In this document: in pieces, positions 16,119 through 24,313 of the stretch
Layout of the letters: each line of letters begins with the position of its first letter
How positions within the stretch are numbered: position 1 is the stretch's first letter
Assembly: GCA_017453245.1 (NCBI GenBank)
Contig: JAFTKM010000008.1
Span: forward strand, 83,017-123,436
DNA length: 40,420 nucleotides
Reading direction: 5' to 3'
Source: Clostridia bacterium
Lineage (GTDB): Bacteria; Bacillota; Clostridia; Oscillospirales; CAG-272
Position numbers and translations under genes: made by a program
Notes under the pieces: generated by a model
The model's database searches: none
Told to the model about the DNA's origin: nothing
What the model saw: only the letters and a program-made list of their open reading frames with translations

Positions 16119-18344
16119 TTAGTTTTCTTTATACAGGCTTTTTCCGTCATATACGAGTTTATTATCAATGTTAGTCAACGTACAGCTTATACCGCAGTAA
16201 ACGAATCTCGCTGTGATCCCCTCCGGGAGTCCTATATGAAATATCACTTTTCCCTCATCCTTTGTAAAGGAAAGACTGACTGTCCCACGCGCTGTGCGAA
16301 GCGAGCCCGAAGCGTTACCAAGTCTTCTCGGTATTTTGGGCGATATAAGAAGCTCACTATATCCCGCAGAAGAGCTTTCCTGTGTTATGCCAAGCAGCTT
16401 TGTGAACAAGTACTCGGCTGAGGCTCCGAACATCGGATGATCGTGCGATGAGTCACCCGACCATGATTCCCATACGGTGGTCGCGCCTCTGTCCATCATA
16501 TAGCCGTATGACCCAAGCTTGTGTGAGGTCAGAAGACTGTATGCAAGGTCAGAGAGACCTTCATCAAAGAGGATACCGACAAGAATATAAGTCGCGAGAA
16601 ATCCCGTGTCAAATCGGCCAAGCAAAGAGTATTTTGCATATAGGTGATCAATCGCTCTGCCGTCCGAGGCACCACAGAAAATGCCGTAGGCATCAGCCCC
16701 CTGAATACCGTCTGCAAAGCTGCCCTCGGCTTCATCGAAATATGCACACCGAAGTGCTTGTCTTGACTTCTCCAATTCCTTCTTGTAGAAGGTTATATCC
16801 TCGTCCTTGCCGATTGCAGCAGCAATCTCTATCATATATTCGAGGTCCTTGATAAGATACGCAGTATTAACGAGTGGCTCAGGTATCCTGCACTCCTCGG
16901 GGGTTGCCCAATCACCAAGAACCCATCCTCCGTCCTCCTCACTTGTAACAAGCCCGTTATCGGAATGCCTGATGAGATAATCTATCCACCTTTTCATTCC
17001 GTCGTAATTCTCGTAAAGCGGATATTTATCACCGTAGGATTTGTAATAGTTGTACGGTACTATCACCGCTGCCGAGCCCCAGCCTCCGGGACCTCCGCCG
17101 CCGCCCGCAAAGGGCGCTGTATGAGTGACGTGTCCGCCTATCTTATCCTGCGAATCAAATATATCTCTTATCCACTTGCGATAAAATTCTCTCGAGTCAA
17201 GAAGATTCATAGCGGCAAACGAGCAAATCTGTCCGTCACCGGTATAACCGAGTCTCTCCCTATGAGGACAGTCGGACGGAAAGCCGCAGTGCATATTGTT
17301 AAGCTGTGTTCTGATAAATGCATCGTAGAGCCAATTAAGCTCCGGAGAAGAGGAGGTAAAGTCAGAAGTAACGCCGACGTCTGAGTGAATGACAGAGACC
17401 GAGTCAAGCTCCGCATCGCCAACCAATTCGATATATCTGAATGCGTGCCAGACAAATGACGGATGCCATATATGCTCTCTTCCGTCACCGATAAATCTGT
17501 CTTCCATTATCTGTGCTCTGCCCGAGCGGCAGACATATAAAGAGCCCGTAGAGGTAAAATCAAGCTCGTCACCCTTGATATTCTCCGAAAAGCGGAGCAC
17601 AACCTCCTCGCCGTATGCACAAGACGTCCTGACGGTGGCAAAGCCCGTGATATTTATCCCGACGTCGTATATCCGACGTCCGTTTATATTTGATATAAGC
17701 TTTGCTTCGACCTTATCTGCAACTCTGTCAAGCGCATTATGCGCCGGAGTAAGCACGGTATCCGGAAATGATCCCTCATAGGTGGGAGTGTCGGGAAAGA
17801 CGCCCTGCCCATCAAGTCGGCAGTCGTATACCTCGCCGATAAAGAGCTCTGAATACCTCGTTGCAGAATCTCTCGCGACTTCACTCGCATCCGAAAGAAC
17901 ATATCTCTCTCCATCATTGTCCGAAATGCCTATCGCATATATTGCGCCAAGCGAAGCGCCAAAGCGCCAATCTCCCTCACAAAATCTCTCGGACTGTCTG
18001 TAAAAGCCATTACCGAGATGGATCTCAATAGTATTCTCGCCCTCGATGATATGCTCGAAAATGTCGTAGCTCAAATAGTAAGCACGATAAGTAAACTCAT
18101 CACTTATCGGATATAACATTTTCTCAAAATCAAGCCTGTGATAAATGCTATGCAAGGGAGTATAGTAATCCTCGCCTATTCTCCTGCCGTTTACGTAAAG
18201 CGTGAAGAAGCCAAAGGAGCTTATAGCAATCTTACACTCTCTGACATTCCTCGCGGTAAATCGACGACTAATAATGGGCGACACGAGGCTCGCATCTGCC
18301 ATAGTCCACTTGGCTTCTTTGATCATACAATCAAGCTTAAGCAT
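16119..18344 (-). CDS. Alpha-L-rhamnosidase, GH78
   Basis: Inverting exo-enzyme that removes terminal alpha-L-rhamnose. N-terminal beta-sandwich domains are followed by an (alpha/alpha)6 barrel. The acid-region motif is DCPHRERLGYTGD (358-370, E363) and the base-region motif is GATTVWESWS (620-629, E626); both match the family pattern DCPQRDERLGWTGD and TTIWE. At 741 residues it is a compact GH78 without a signal peptide. AGGAGG lies 7 bases before the ATG and a sigma-A promoter is just upstream, so this is the first gene of the five-gene operon. It is clearly diverged from the second GH78 at 21867-24062, suggesting different linkages or substrates. Confidence 0.93.
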   Translation of the reverse strand: MLKLDCMIKEAKWTMADASLVSPIISRRFTARNVRECKIAISSFGFFTLYVNGRRIGEDYYTPLHSIYHRLDFEKMLYPISDEFTYRAYYLSYDIFEHIIEGENTIEIHLGNGFYRQSERFCEGDWRFGASLGAIYAIGISDNDGERYVLSDASEVARDSATRYSELFIGEVYDCRLDGQGVFPDTPTYEGSFPDTVLTPAHNALDRVADKVEAKLISNINGRRIYDVGINITGFATVRTSCAYGEEVVLRFSENIKGDELDFTSTGSLYVCRSGRAQIMEDRFIGDGREHIWHPSFVWHAFRYIELVGDAELDSVSVIHSDVGVTSDFTSSSPELNWLYDAFIRTQLNNMHCGFPSDCPHRERLGYTGDGQICSFAAMNLLDSREFYRKWIRDIFDSQDKIGGHVTHTAPFAGGGGGPGGWGSAAVIVPYNYYKSYGDKYPLYENYDGMKRWIDYLIRHSDNGLVTSEEDGGWVLGDWATPEECRIPEPLVNTAYLIKDLEYMIEIAAAIGKDEDITFYKKELEKSRQALRCAYFDEAEGSFADGIQGADAYGIFCGASDGRAIDHLYAKYSLLGRFDTGFLATYILVGILFDEGLSDLAYSLLTSHKLGSYGYMMDRGATTVWESWSGDSSHDHPMFGASAEYLFTKLLGITQESSSAGYSELLISPKIPRRLGNASGSLRTARGTVSLSFTKDEGKVIFHIGLPEGITARFVYCGISCTLTNIDNKLVYDGKSLYKEN

Positions 18345-18374
18345 ACGCGACCCTCCTAAAAATCTTACACTTGC

Positions 18375-18403
18375 ATTATATCACCGCGCGCCCGAAAATA
18401 CAA
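18375..18403 (-). promoter_or_regulatory. Promoter of the GH78-FAD-GH2-GH20-PAP2 operon
   Basis: On the minus strand TTGTAT (18398-18403) and TATAAT (18375-18380) are 17 bases apart. The distance to the GH78 start is about 30 bases. The upstream GTGTGCACAAAGGCGCAC stretch (18427-18444) is partly palindromic and could be an operator; this is only a suggestion. Confidence 0.7.
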
Positions 18404-18481
18404 GATAATTTATCATTTTTCGTGAGTGTGCACAAAGGCGCACCTGTAAATATATAAAGATTTCACTTGCAACAAGAAAAA

Positions 18482-18511
18482 AGAAGGCGCACTTTTTACG
18501 GTGCGCCTTCT
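18482..18511 (-). terminator. Rho-independent terminator after rpiB
   Basis: AGAAGGCGCAC (18482-18492) pairs perfectly with GTGCGCCTTCT (18501-18511). On the minus strand it is followed by TTTTTTC. It ends the aspS/rpiB transcription unit. Confidence 0.9.
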
Positions 18512-18637
18512 CAATCATTATTTTGTTTTAGCAATTAATTTTCGAAAAATAATTTTGAGTGAGAAGGGTCGTTGTTTTGGACGAAGTCGTATACTCATAC
18601 GACGAGCCTTTCCAAAAAACGGCACTTATCGCCAAAA
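18512..18637. other. Non-coding gap with a hairpin, possible diverged repeat copy
   Basis: There is no gene between rpiB and its terminator. A hairpin GTCGTAT/ATACGAC lies at 18586-18603. On the minus strand the segment CTTCGTCCAAAACAACG, followed by TTCTCACTCAAAATT, loosely resembles CTTGGTCGAAAACGGCG and TTCTCACCCGAATT of the 1221-1385 repeats. It may be a decayed relative of that family. Confidence 0.35.
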
Positions 18638-19279
18638 TTACTCTGCGAGAACCTTTCTTACGCAGTTTGCAATTCTGTCATCCTTGCAGTTAGCAAAGAA
18701 CAGCTCCTGGAACTTAGCTCCGCCGAGAGCGCCCTTAACGAGCTCTCTGTCAAGGTTCTCAAGGATGTAGCAGATGTCGGTGTGAGTAACCTTCTTTACC
18801 TCGTCGAGGATCTTCTTGTTTCTCTGCTCGGGAACCGCTCTCTCGCGGGGATAACCAAGGCCCCACTCGGAAACGAAGAGCTTCTCGAATACGTACTGGA
18901 GGTTGAGCTCACAGCCCCAGCCCCAGCCCTTAGCAAAGGGCATTGCGATAGCGTTACCGTTGTTTACCTGAGTGAACTGGTAAGCGTCGGTGGGATCAAC
19001 AACGTGACCGCAAAGAACGCCGGGGAAGGAGTTACAAGCGAGCATTGCGCCCTCGCCCGTGCCGCAACCGGTGATAACGAGATCACAAGCGCCGGAGTTA
19101 AGAAGAACTGCGCTGAGGATACCGATCTGAACGTAGGTGAGCTGCTCCTTGTCCTCGGCGGAGTACATACCGTAGTTATGTACCTCGTGACCGAGAGGCT
19201 CTACTACCTTCTTAAGTGTGTCGCAGATAAGCGCGTTCTTAGCCGCCTGGCTATTCTCGTTGATAAGTGCGATTTTCAT
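18638..19279 (-). CDS. RpiB/LacA/LacB-family sugar-phosphate isomerase
   Basis: The family interconverts aldose and ketose phosphates (ribose-5-P/ribulose-5-P, galactose-6-P/tagatose-6-P and others). The signature CGTGEGAMLACNSFPGV (from residue 72) includes the active-site cysteine region. The usual N-terminal SDHAG motif is instead INENSQ, and the protein has 213 residues rather than about 150, with an extra C-terminal helical region. These differences argue against a plain RpiB, so the substrate is open; a role with the nearby rhamnose or mannose genes is inferred. AAAGGA precedes the ATG. It follows aspS by 96 bp. Confidence 0.82.
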   Translation of the reverse strand: MKIALINENSQAAKNALICDTLKKVVEPLGHEVHNYGMYSAEDKEQLTYVQIGILSAVLLNSGACDLVITGCGTGEGAMLACNSFPGVLCGHVVDPTDAYQFTQVNNGNAIAMPFAKGWGWGCELNLQYVFEKLFVSEWGLGYPRERAVPEQRNKKILDEVKKVTHTDICYILENLDRELVKGALGGAKFQELFFANCKDDRIANCVRKVLAE

Positions 19280-19321
19280 TTTATAAAATTTCCTTTCGAA
19301 TGTTAATAAACGTGTTTATGT

Positions 19322-19356
19322 AGCCAAAATGACAAGCGATGTTGTCATTTCAGCCT
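19322..19356 (-). other. Imperfect hairpin between aspS and rpiB
   Basis: AAATGACAA-type sequence at 19327-19335 pairs with TTGTCATTT (19342-19350), extended by weaker pairs outward. On the minus strand it lies between the aspS stop and the rpiB start. There is no strong T-run, so it may be an attenuator or an mRNA stabiliser rather than a full terminator. Confidence 0.4.
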
Positions 19357-19375
19357 TTTATTTTGCTTTTCCGAA

Positions 19376-20662
19376 TTACGGAGTGAGACGGTTAGGTCCT
19401 CTGAAGAGGAACTGAACCTCCTTGATGGAGAGTCCGAGGAAGAGCATGGTGAGACGGTCAATACCAAGTCCGAATCCACCGTGAGGAGGACAGCCGTACT
19501 TGAAGAACTCGAGATAGAACTTAACGTCCTCTGCAAGTCCCTTCTCCTCTGCCTGAGCCTTCAGGACGTCGTATCTGTGCTCTCTCTGTGCGCCGGTGGT
19601 GATCTCTACGCCGCGCCAAATAAGGTCGTAGCCCTGAGGAACGCCATTTTCGTCTCTCATATGATAGAACGCTCTCTCCTTAGCATCGTAGTCGGTGATA
19701 AAGAGGAACTCGTGTCCGAACATATCGCGGCAGAGCTGCTTGGTCATTCTCTCAGCCTCGGTGGTGAGGTCGCCGTGAAGCTCCTGGGGAACGGTATAGC
19801 CGTATCTCTTCTCAAGCTCGGCGTATACGTCAGCAAGCTTCATTCTCGGGAACGGGAGAGTGGGTACCTCAAGCTCCATACCGTAGAGCTCCTTGATAGC
19901 CTCTCCGTGAGCCTCCTTAACCTTGCCAAGAGCGTAGGTGAGGAGCTCCTCCTCCATCTTCATAACGTCCTCGCAGCCATCGATATAGGAGAACTCAAGG
20001 TCGAAGCCGGTGAACTCGGTCGCGTGCTTGTTGGTGTAGGACTTCTCTGCTCTGAATACGGGGCCGGTCTCGAAGATTCTCTCAAGGCCTGCTGCCATAG
20101 CCATCTGCTTATAGAACTGAGGAGACTGAGCAAGGTAAGCGTTGCCGTCGAAGTACTTGACCTCGAATACGTCGGAGCCTGACTCGGAAGCGGCGGCAAT
20201 AAGCTTGGGTGTGTGGATCTCCACGAAATCACGCTCAACGAGGAACTCACGAAGAGCCGCGGTGAGAGTAGTCTGGAGCTCAAGCATAAGATGGTTCTTC
20301 TCACGGCGGAGGTCGATCCATCTGAAGTCCATTCTGACGTCGATATCCGAGTCATCCTTGATGGGGAGAGCCTCTGCATAGGACTCTACCTTCATGGTGT
20401 CGGGGTACATTTCCTTACCGCCCATCTTTACGTATTCGGAGGCAACTACCTCGCCCTCGAAGGTAACTACGGAGTGGATGGTGAGGTTATCAAGCATCTC
20501 GAGCATCTCGGGGTGCTTCTCTTTTTCGATAGTAACCTGGAGCTTACCGGTAGCATCCTTTACTACGATAAACGCCATTGTTCTCTTGTTACGGAAGTTC
20601 TCAACGAAGCCCTGCACCTTGTGGTAGCCGGGGGTAACGTTTTTAATATAGGTTCTTTCCAT
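19376..20662 (-). CDS. aspS: Aspartyl-tRNA synthetase, archaeal-type (aspartate--tRNA(Asx) ligase)
   Basis: Class IIb synthetase charging tRNA with aspartate. An OB-fold anticodon domain (about 1-105) precedes the catalytic core with motif 1 around FVEIHTPKL (146-154), LAQSPQFYKQ (177-186), motif 2 FRAE (203-206) and motif 3 GFGLGIDRL near the end. At 428 residues it lacks the GAD insertion of the usual 590-residue bacterial enzyme, so it is archaeal-type. Such enzymes are often non-discriminating and charge tRNA-Asn as well, with GatCAB then making Asn-tRNA; this is inference here. The ATG at 20662 is chosen for GAAAGGA upstream; an in-frame ATG at 20689 lies upstream of it. A perfect promoter precedes it. 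Confidence 0.9.
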   Translation of the reverse strand: MERTYIKNVTPGYHKVQGFVENFRNKRTMAFIVVKDATGKLQVTIEKEKHPEMLEMLDNLTIHSVVTFEGEVVASEYVKMGGKEMYPDTMKVESYAEALPIKDDSDIDVRMDFRWIDLRREKNHLMLELQTTLTAALREFLVERDFVEIHTPKLIAAASESGSDVFEVKYFDGNAYLAQSPQFYKQMAMAAGLERIFETGPVFRAEKSYTNKHATEFTGFDLEFSYIDGCEDVMKMEEELLTYALGKVKEAHGEAIKELYGMELEVPTLPFPRMKLADVYAELEKRYGYTVPQELHGDLTTEAERMTKQLCRDMFGHEFLFITDYDAKERAFYHMRDENGVPQGYDLIWRGVEITTGAQREHRYDVLKAQAEEKGLAEDVKFYLEFFKYGCPPHGGFGLGIDRLTMLFLGLSIKEVQFLFRGPNRLTP

Positions 20663-20703
20663 TTTTTGCGTCCTTTCGCACTTGTGCATATTTTTACGTA
20701 TAT

Positions 20704-20732
20704 ATTATATAGATTTTTGTCTTGGTTGTCAA
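20704..20732 (-). promoter_or_regulatory. Consensus sigma-A promoter of aspS
   Basis: On the minus strand TTGACA (20727-20732) and TATAAT (20704-20709) are separated by exactly 17 bases. The -35 box overlaps the end of the upstream hydrolase gene (stop at 20729). It is a perfect consensus match, so strong constitutive expression is expected. Confidence 0.9.
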
Positions 20733-21544
20733 TAGCTTTTCAAGCTTTTCATCCACTTGACGCTGTCCTTTACCCAGCCATCGGCAAGAGGCTGTATCCA
20801 ATCGGGGTTACCCGAGGAGGTCTCCGCGTTAGCAAGAGCTATGCCGTGAGGTCCGTAAGGATATACGTGAAGGGAGAAGTGTCTGCCTATCGAGTAGTAT
20901 GCCTCTGCGAGTCTTAATGAGCCGATCACGGGCACGGCTTGGTCCTCGGAGGTATGCCAGATAAAGAGGGGCGCGGAATCCGCGTCAACGTTTTCTTCAA
21001 GCGAGAGCCTCTGTCTTTCCTCGTCGGTTATTTCCGTGAAGGGCTTGCCCGCGAGTCTTGCAAAGGAGCCGCCGTGGGTATTGACCCTTGCGGATACGAC
21101 GGGATATGCGAGCACAGAGCCGCAGGGCTTGTTTTCGCCCTTCTCTATACCGAGTGCGGAGAGTACCTCGGGGTCCTTGTGGAGTATCGCCATGGAGCCC
21201 GAAAGATGACCCCCCGCGGAGAAGCCGACGGTGAATATCCTATCCTTGTTTATGCCGTATTTTTCGGCGTTTTTCTTTAGGTAGAGAATGGCGTATGATG
21301 CGTCGATAAGATGCGATGGGTACGTATATTCGCTGCCTACCGCGTAATGCACAATAAAGGCGTTAAGCCCCTCCTCAAGATATGCTCGCGCAACCGCATC
21401 GCCCTCACGCTCGGTGGAAAGATGCTCGTATCCTCCGCCCGGGAAAATAAGCACGGCGTCTCTGTCCGCGCTTCCCTCCTCCACGTAAGAGATAAAGTTG
21501 ATTTTATGTCCCTTTACGTCGAATACTAAAGTCTCTGTTTTCAT
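20729..21544 (-). CDS. Alpha/beta hydrolase, putative acetyl esterase
   Basis: Serine hydrolase with the oxyanion motif PGGGY (35-39), nucleophile elbow GFSAGG (107-112, S109), acid D201 in HTSEDQAVP and H233 in YGPHG. The 271-residue length and the PGGGY motif fit the esterase/lipase group that includes sugar-ester deacetylases; no signal peptide is seen. The ATG at 21544 is preceded by GGAGG at 8 bases; the upstream extension covers promoter DNA. It diverges from the second GH78 gene, which suggests a shared role in taking apart acetylated oligosaccharides, though its substrate is not shown by the sequence. Confidence 0.85.
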   Translation of the reverse strand: MKTETLVFDVKGHKINFISYVEEGSADRDAVLIFPGGGYEHLSTEREGDAVARAYLEEGLNAFIVHYAVGSEYTYPSHLIDASYAILYLKKNAEKYGINKDRIFTVGFSAGGHLSGSMAILHKDPEVLSALGIEKGENKPCGSVLAYPVVSARVNTHGGSFARLAGKPFTEITDEERQRLSLEENVDADSAPLFIWHTSEDQAVPVIGSLRLAEAYYSIGRHFSLHVYPYGPHGIALANAETSSGNPDWIQPLADGWVKDSVKWMKSLKSY

Positions 21545-21575
21545 ACAGTCAACCTCCGAAAAAACTTGCAGATTT

Positions 21576-21604
21576 ATTTTACCACGTGCGAGTATATTTT
21601 TCAA
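21576..21604 (-). promoter_or_regulatory. Promoter of the alpha/beta hydrolase gene
   Basis: On the minus strand TTGAAA (21599-21604) and TAAAAT (21576-21581) have a 17-base spacer. The box is back to back with the GH78 promoter at 21613-21641, so one regulator could control both genes. Confidence 0.7.
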
Positions 21605-21612
21605 GGGGTATA

Positions 21613-21641
21613 TTGACTTTTCTTTTTTCGTGTGTTACCAT
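21613..21641 (+). promoter_or_regulatory. Promoter of the second GH78 gene
   Basis: TTGACT (21613-21618) and TACCAT (21636-21641) are 17 bases apart. This gives a leader of about 220 bases before the GH78 start, containing two copies of a structured repeat. The -10 box is a weaker match, as expected for a regulated promoter. Confidence 0.55.
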
Positions 21642-21656
21642 TAAATCGACAAAACG

Positions 21657-21732
21657 TTCAGGCAAGGGAAATAAGTGACGAAAGCGCTGAAAATTCACGC
21701 TCTTTAAAATTCGCAGAACTCTAAAGCCTGAA
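21657..21732 (+). repeat. Structured repeat, copy A
   Basis: It is closed by TTCAGGC (21657-21663) and GCCTGAA (21726-21732). Inside is a core at 21670-21700 shared with copies B and C: ATAAGTGACGAAAGCG, then CTGAAAATTCACGC. The closing stem differs in each copy while the core is kept. It lies in the leader of the GH78 gene. Confidence 0.75.
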
Positions 21733-21779
21733 TTTTAAGATGATTTTGGTGCTTGGCTCTCGCAGCCAAGTACAACTTT

Positions 21780-21849
21780 GCAAGAGAGACAAGTGCCGAA
21801 AGCGCTGAAAATTCACGCTTTAGAGCCGGTTCGTATTATCCTCTCTTGC
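21780..21849 (+). repeat. Structured repeat, copy B
   Basis: It is closed by GCAAGAGAG (21780-21788) and CTCTCTTGC (21841-21849), a perfect 9-bp stem. The core at 21789-21818 matches copy A, and an inner stem AAAGCG/CGCTTT is possible. The 3' edge lies 8 bases ahead of the GH78 SD (GGAGG at 21858-21862), so it could affect translation. A separate hairpin CTTGGCT/AGCCAAG sits just upstream (21752-21770). Confidence 0.75.
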
Positions 21850-21866
21850 CTACCTATGGAGGAAAT

Positions 21867-24062
21867 ATGAAAAATCCAATCTATTCGGCAAGCTTTATCC
21901 AGGCTCCCGCGGAGTGGATACCTGCCGCTCCTTACTTCAAAAGGAGCATTAAGCTAAGGGGTGAGGTCAAGCGCGCCGTACTCAACATTTCGTCGCTTGG
22001 AATCTTTGTTGCCGAAATAAACGGTGTTCGCGTCGGCAGCGATTTTATGGCTCCGGGCTGGACAAATTATAACAAACGTTTACAATTTTACGCTTATGAC
22101 GTCACAAATATGCTTTCCGAGAATTCAGAGCTTATCGTGGGAGTCGGTAACGGATGGTACTCATCGCGCGGCGGATTCCCCGAATCCAAGGACGGTATGT
22201 ACGGTACTCACCCCGCACTTATCGCGGCTCTTGAGATCAACTACAAGAGTGGCGAGAGAGACCTCATATTGACCGACGAAAGCTGGTCTGTCGCAAGGTC
22301 CGAGTGCCTCTTCTCGGGTATATACGACGGCGAGATAACCGACGCAAGAATAATTCCCGAGTTTTCCGAGCACGCGCAGATTCTCGAGCGTGACAAGAGT
22401 ATCCTTATCCCCCTTGAGGGCGAGAGAGTCAAGGAGATAGAATACGTTAATCCTAAGAGCGTATTCACCACTCCCGCGGGCGAGTGTGTAATCGACTTTG
22501 GTCAGGAGGTTACAGGAAACATCGAGTTTACTCTCAATGCCAAGGGCGGCGAGACGGTCACTGTAAACTGCGCCGAGGTGCTTGACAAGGACGGAAACTT
22601 CTACAATGCCAACTACCGCACCGCGAGAAGTGAGATCGTTTACACCGCGAAGGAAGGTAAGCAGACCTACAAGGCAAAATACACCTTCTTCGGCTTCCGC
22701 TACATAAAGCTCAGCGGCTGGCCCGAGGAAGTGAAAAAAGAGAATTTCCGCGCCATCGTAATGCACTCCGAGATGAAGCGCACCGGCTACTTCAAGTGCG
22801 GTCACGCAAAGCTCAATCAGCTCTACTCCAACGTTATCTGGGGACAGAAGGATAATTTCCTCGATATACCCACAGACTGTCCGCAGAGAGATGAAAGACT
22901 CGGTTGGACGGGTGATGCTCAGGTCTTTGCAAGAACGGCGTCCATCAATTTTGACACCGAGAGATTCTACAAAAAATGGCTTGGGGATATGGCGAGTGAG
23001 CAGCTTCCGAACGGCGAGCTCCCCCACGTTATTCCCGATGCTCTCAGAGTGAACGGAACGAGAAATTCGACAGCCTGGAGCGATGCCTCCTGCATTATTC
23101 CCTGGGAGGTATATCAGGCATTCGGTGACAAAAGGGTCCTTCGCGACAGTCTGCCGATGATGAAGAAGTGGCACGGCTACGTTAAAGGACGCGCAGGCAA
23201 AAAGTGTCTGTGGATCGGTGACGAGCACTTCGGCGACTGGCTCGGAATGGACGCTCCCGCAGGCTCCTATACAGGTTCTACCAACAAGGATCTTATAGCG
23301 AGCGCATACTACTATCTAATAACGACTATACTCGCCAAGACCTGCGAGGTCTTAGGTATGAAGAATGACTCCTACCTACTGCTCGCACAGAGGATACGCA
23401 AGGCATACAAAAAGGAGTTTATCAAGAGGGGCAAGCTTACCTCGGATACTCAGACCGCTCACGTAGTGACTATACACTTTGGTCTTGTTGACGACGAGCC
23501 TGAGCTTAAGGCAAAGCTCGGTCAAAGACTCGTTACGCTCATCGAGGCGTTCGATGACAGACTCCAGACGGGATTTGTTGGCACTCCCTACCTTCTCGAC
23601 GCGCTCACCGAGGTCGGCCGCGCGGATAAGGCGTATACCCTTCTCCTCCAGGAAAGGTTCCCCTCCTGGCTCTTCTCTGTCAATCAGGGCGCAACCACCA
23701 TATGGGAGCACTGGGACAGCAAGAACGATAAGGGCGAGTTCTGGAGCACGGATATGAACTCCTTTAACCACTACGCTTACGGCGCGTGCGCAGGCTGGTT
23801 CTACCGTAACATTCTCGGCATCAAGCCTACCTCACCTGCATATAAAACCTTCTCGATCGAGCCTATTCCTTCGGAAAAGCTCGGCTTTGCAAAGGCACAG
23901 ATCGAGACCCGCTCGGGTGTTATCACGTCGGAGTGGACGTACACCGATGACGGTGTGAGATACTCCTTCTCTATCCCCGAGGGCACGACCGCAGAGGTAA
24001 CCATCGACGGTGTGACAAAAGCCTATACTCCGGGCACATATACCGTCTGGGGTAGAAGATAA
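21867..24062 (+). CDS. Alpha-L-rhamnosidase, GH78 (second copy)
   Basis: Second GH78 enzyme, 731 residues. The acid motif is DCPQRDERLGWTGD (337-350, E343) and the base motif is GATTIWEHWD (608-617, E613), both in canonical form and closer to the family consensus than in the first GH78. N-terminal beta-sandwich domains precede the helical barrel, and a C-terminal beta domain follows. There is no signal peptide, so it is probably cytoplasmic. The start at 21867 is chosen for GGAGG just upstream and for the conserved N-terminus; the frame runs open further upstream to 21753, but that part translates the repeat. Two terminators follow. It is divergently paired with the alpha/beta hydrolase. Confidence 0.95.
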   Translation: MKNPIYSASFIQAPAEWIPAAPYFKRSIKLRGEVKRAVLNISSLGIFVAEINGVRVGSDFMAPGWTNYNKRLQFYAYDVTNMLSENSELIVGVGNGWYSSRGGFPESKDGMYGTHPALIAALEINYKSGERDLILTDESWSVARSECLFSGIYDGEITDARIIPEFSEHAQILERDKSILIPLEGERVKEIEYVNPKSVFTTPAGECVIDFGQEVTGNIEFTLNAKGGETVTVNCAEVLDKDGNFYNANYRTARSEIVYTAKEGKQTYKAKYTFFGFRYIKLSGWPEEVKKENFRAIVMHSEMKRTGYFKCGHAKLNQLYSNVIWGQKDNFLDIPTDCPQRDERLGWTGDAQVFARTASINFDTERFYKKWLGDMASEQLPNGELPHVIPDALRVNGTRNSTAWSDASCIIPWEVYQAFGDKRVLRDSLPMMKKWHGYVKGRAGKKCLWIGDEHFGDWLGMDAPAGSYTGSTNKDLIASAYYYLITTILAKTCEVLGMKNDSYLLLAQRIRKAYKKEFIKRGKLTSDTQTAHVVTIHFGLVDDEPELKAKLGQRLVTLIEAFDDRLQTGFVGTPYLLDALTEVGRADKAYTLLLQERFPSWLFSVNQGATTIWEHWDSKNDKGEFWSTDMNSFNHYAYGACAGWFYRNILGIKPTSPAYKTFSIEPIPSEKLGFAKAQIETRSGVITSEWTYTDDGVRYSFSIPEGTTAEVTIDGVTKAYTPGTYTVWGRR

Positions 24063-24099
24063 GTTACGATTGCCCATAGGCAAGTTTATATAAAAAATG

Positions 24100-24127
24100 G
24101 CTACCGCAGACAGATGTTTGCGGTAGC
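24100..24127 (+). terminator. Terminator of the second GH78 gene
   Basis: GCTACCGCA (24100-24108) pairs perfectly with TGCGGTAGC (24119-24127), and TTTCTTCGTTT follows. Confidence 0.85.
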
Positions 24128-24230
24128 TTTCTTCGTTTCAGAGGCTCAAAAATGGAAAAATCCCGATTTAGTCATATTTTCTGCGGTTTTTTGATATCAT
24201 AATCTTTATTTTTTTACATTTTTTGAGGTT

Positions 24231-24254
24231 AAGTGCGAAAATTCGCACTTTTTA
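24231..24254 (+). terminator. Second terminator between convergent genes
   Basis: AAGTGCGAA (24231-24239) pairs with TTCGCACTT (24242-24250), with a two-base loop and a T-run after it. The AT-rich stretch 24128-24313 holds no other recognisable gene. Confidence 0.65.
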
Positions 24255-24313
24255 CTAATATTATATTTTTGCCCGGGATTTTGTGTCACATTTCTTTATT
24301 TTTTACCGTTTTA

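Noticed and set aside
21657-21849. Tandem riboswitch in the GH78 leader
   Set aside because: Copy C lies antisense to its neighbours and is not in a leader, so a regulatory RNA is not the simplest reading, although it is not excluded.
21753-21866. Upstream start of the second GH78 gene
   Set aside because: The extension translates repeat copy B and lacks an SD, whereas GGAGG precedes the ATG at 21867.
22161-23228. 355-codon minus-strand frame inside the second GH78 gene
   Set aside because: It lies fully within a gene with intact GH78 catalytic motifs, and its translation resembles no known protein.
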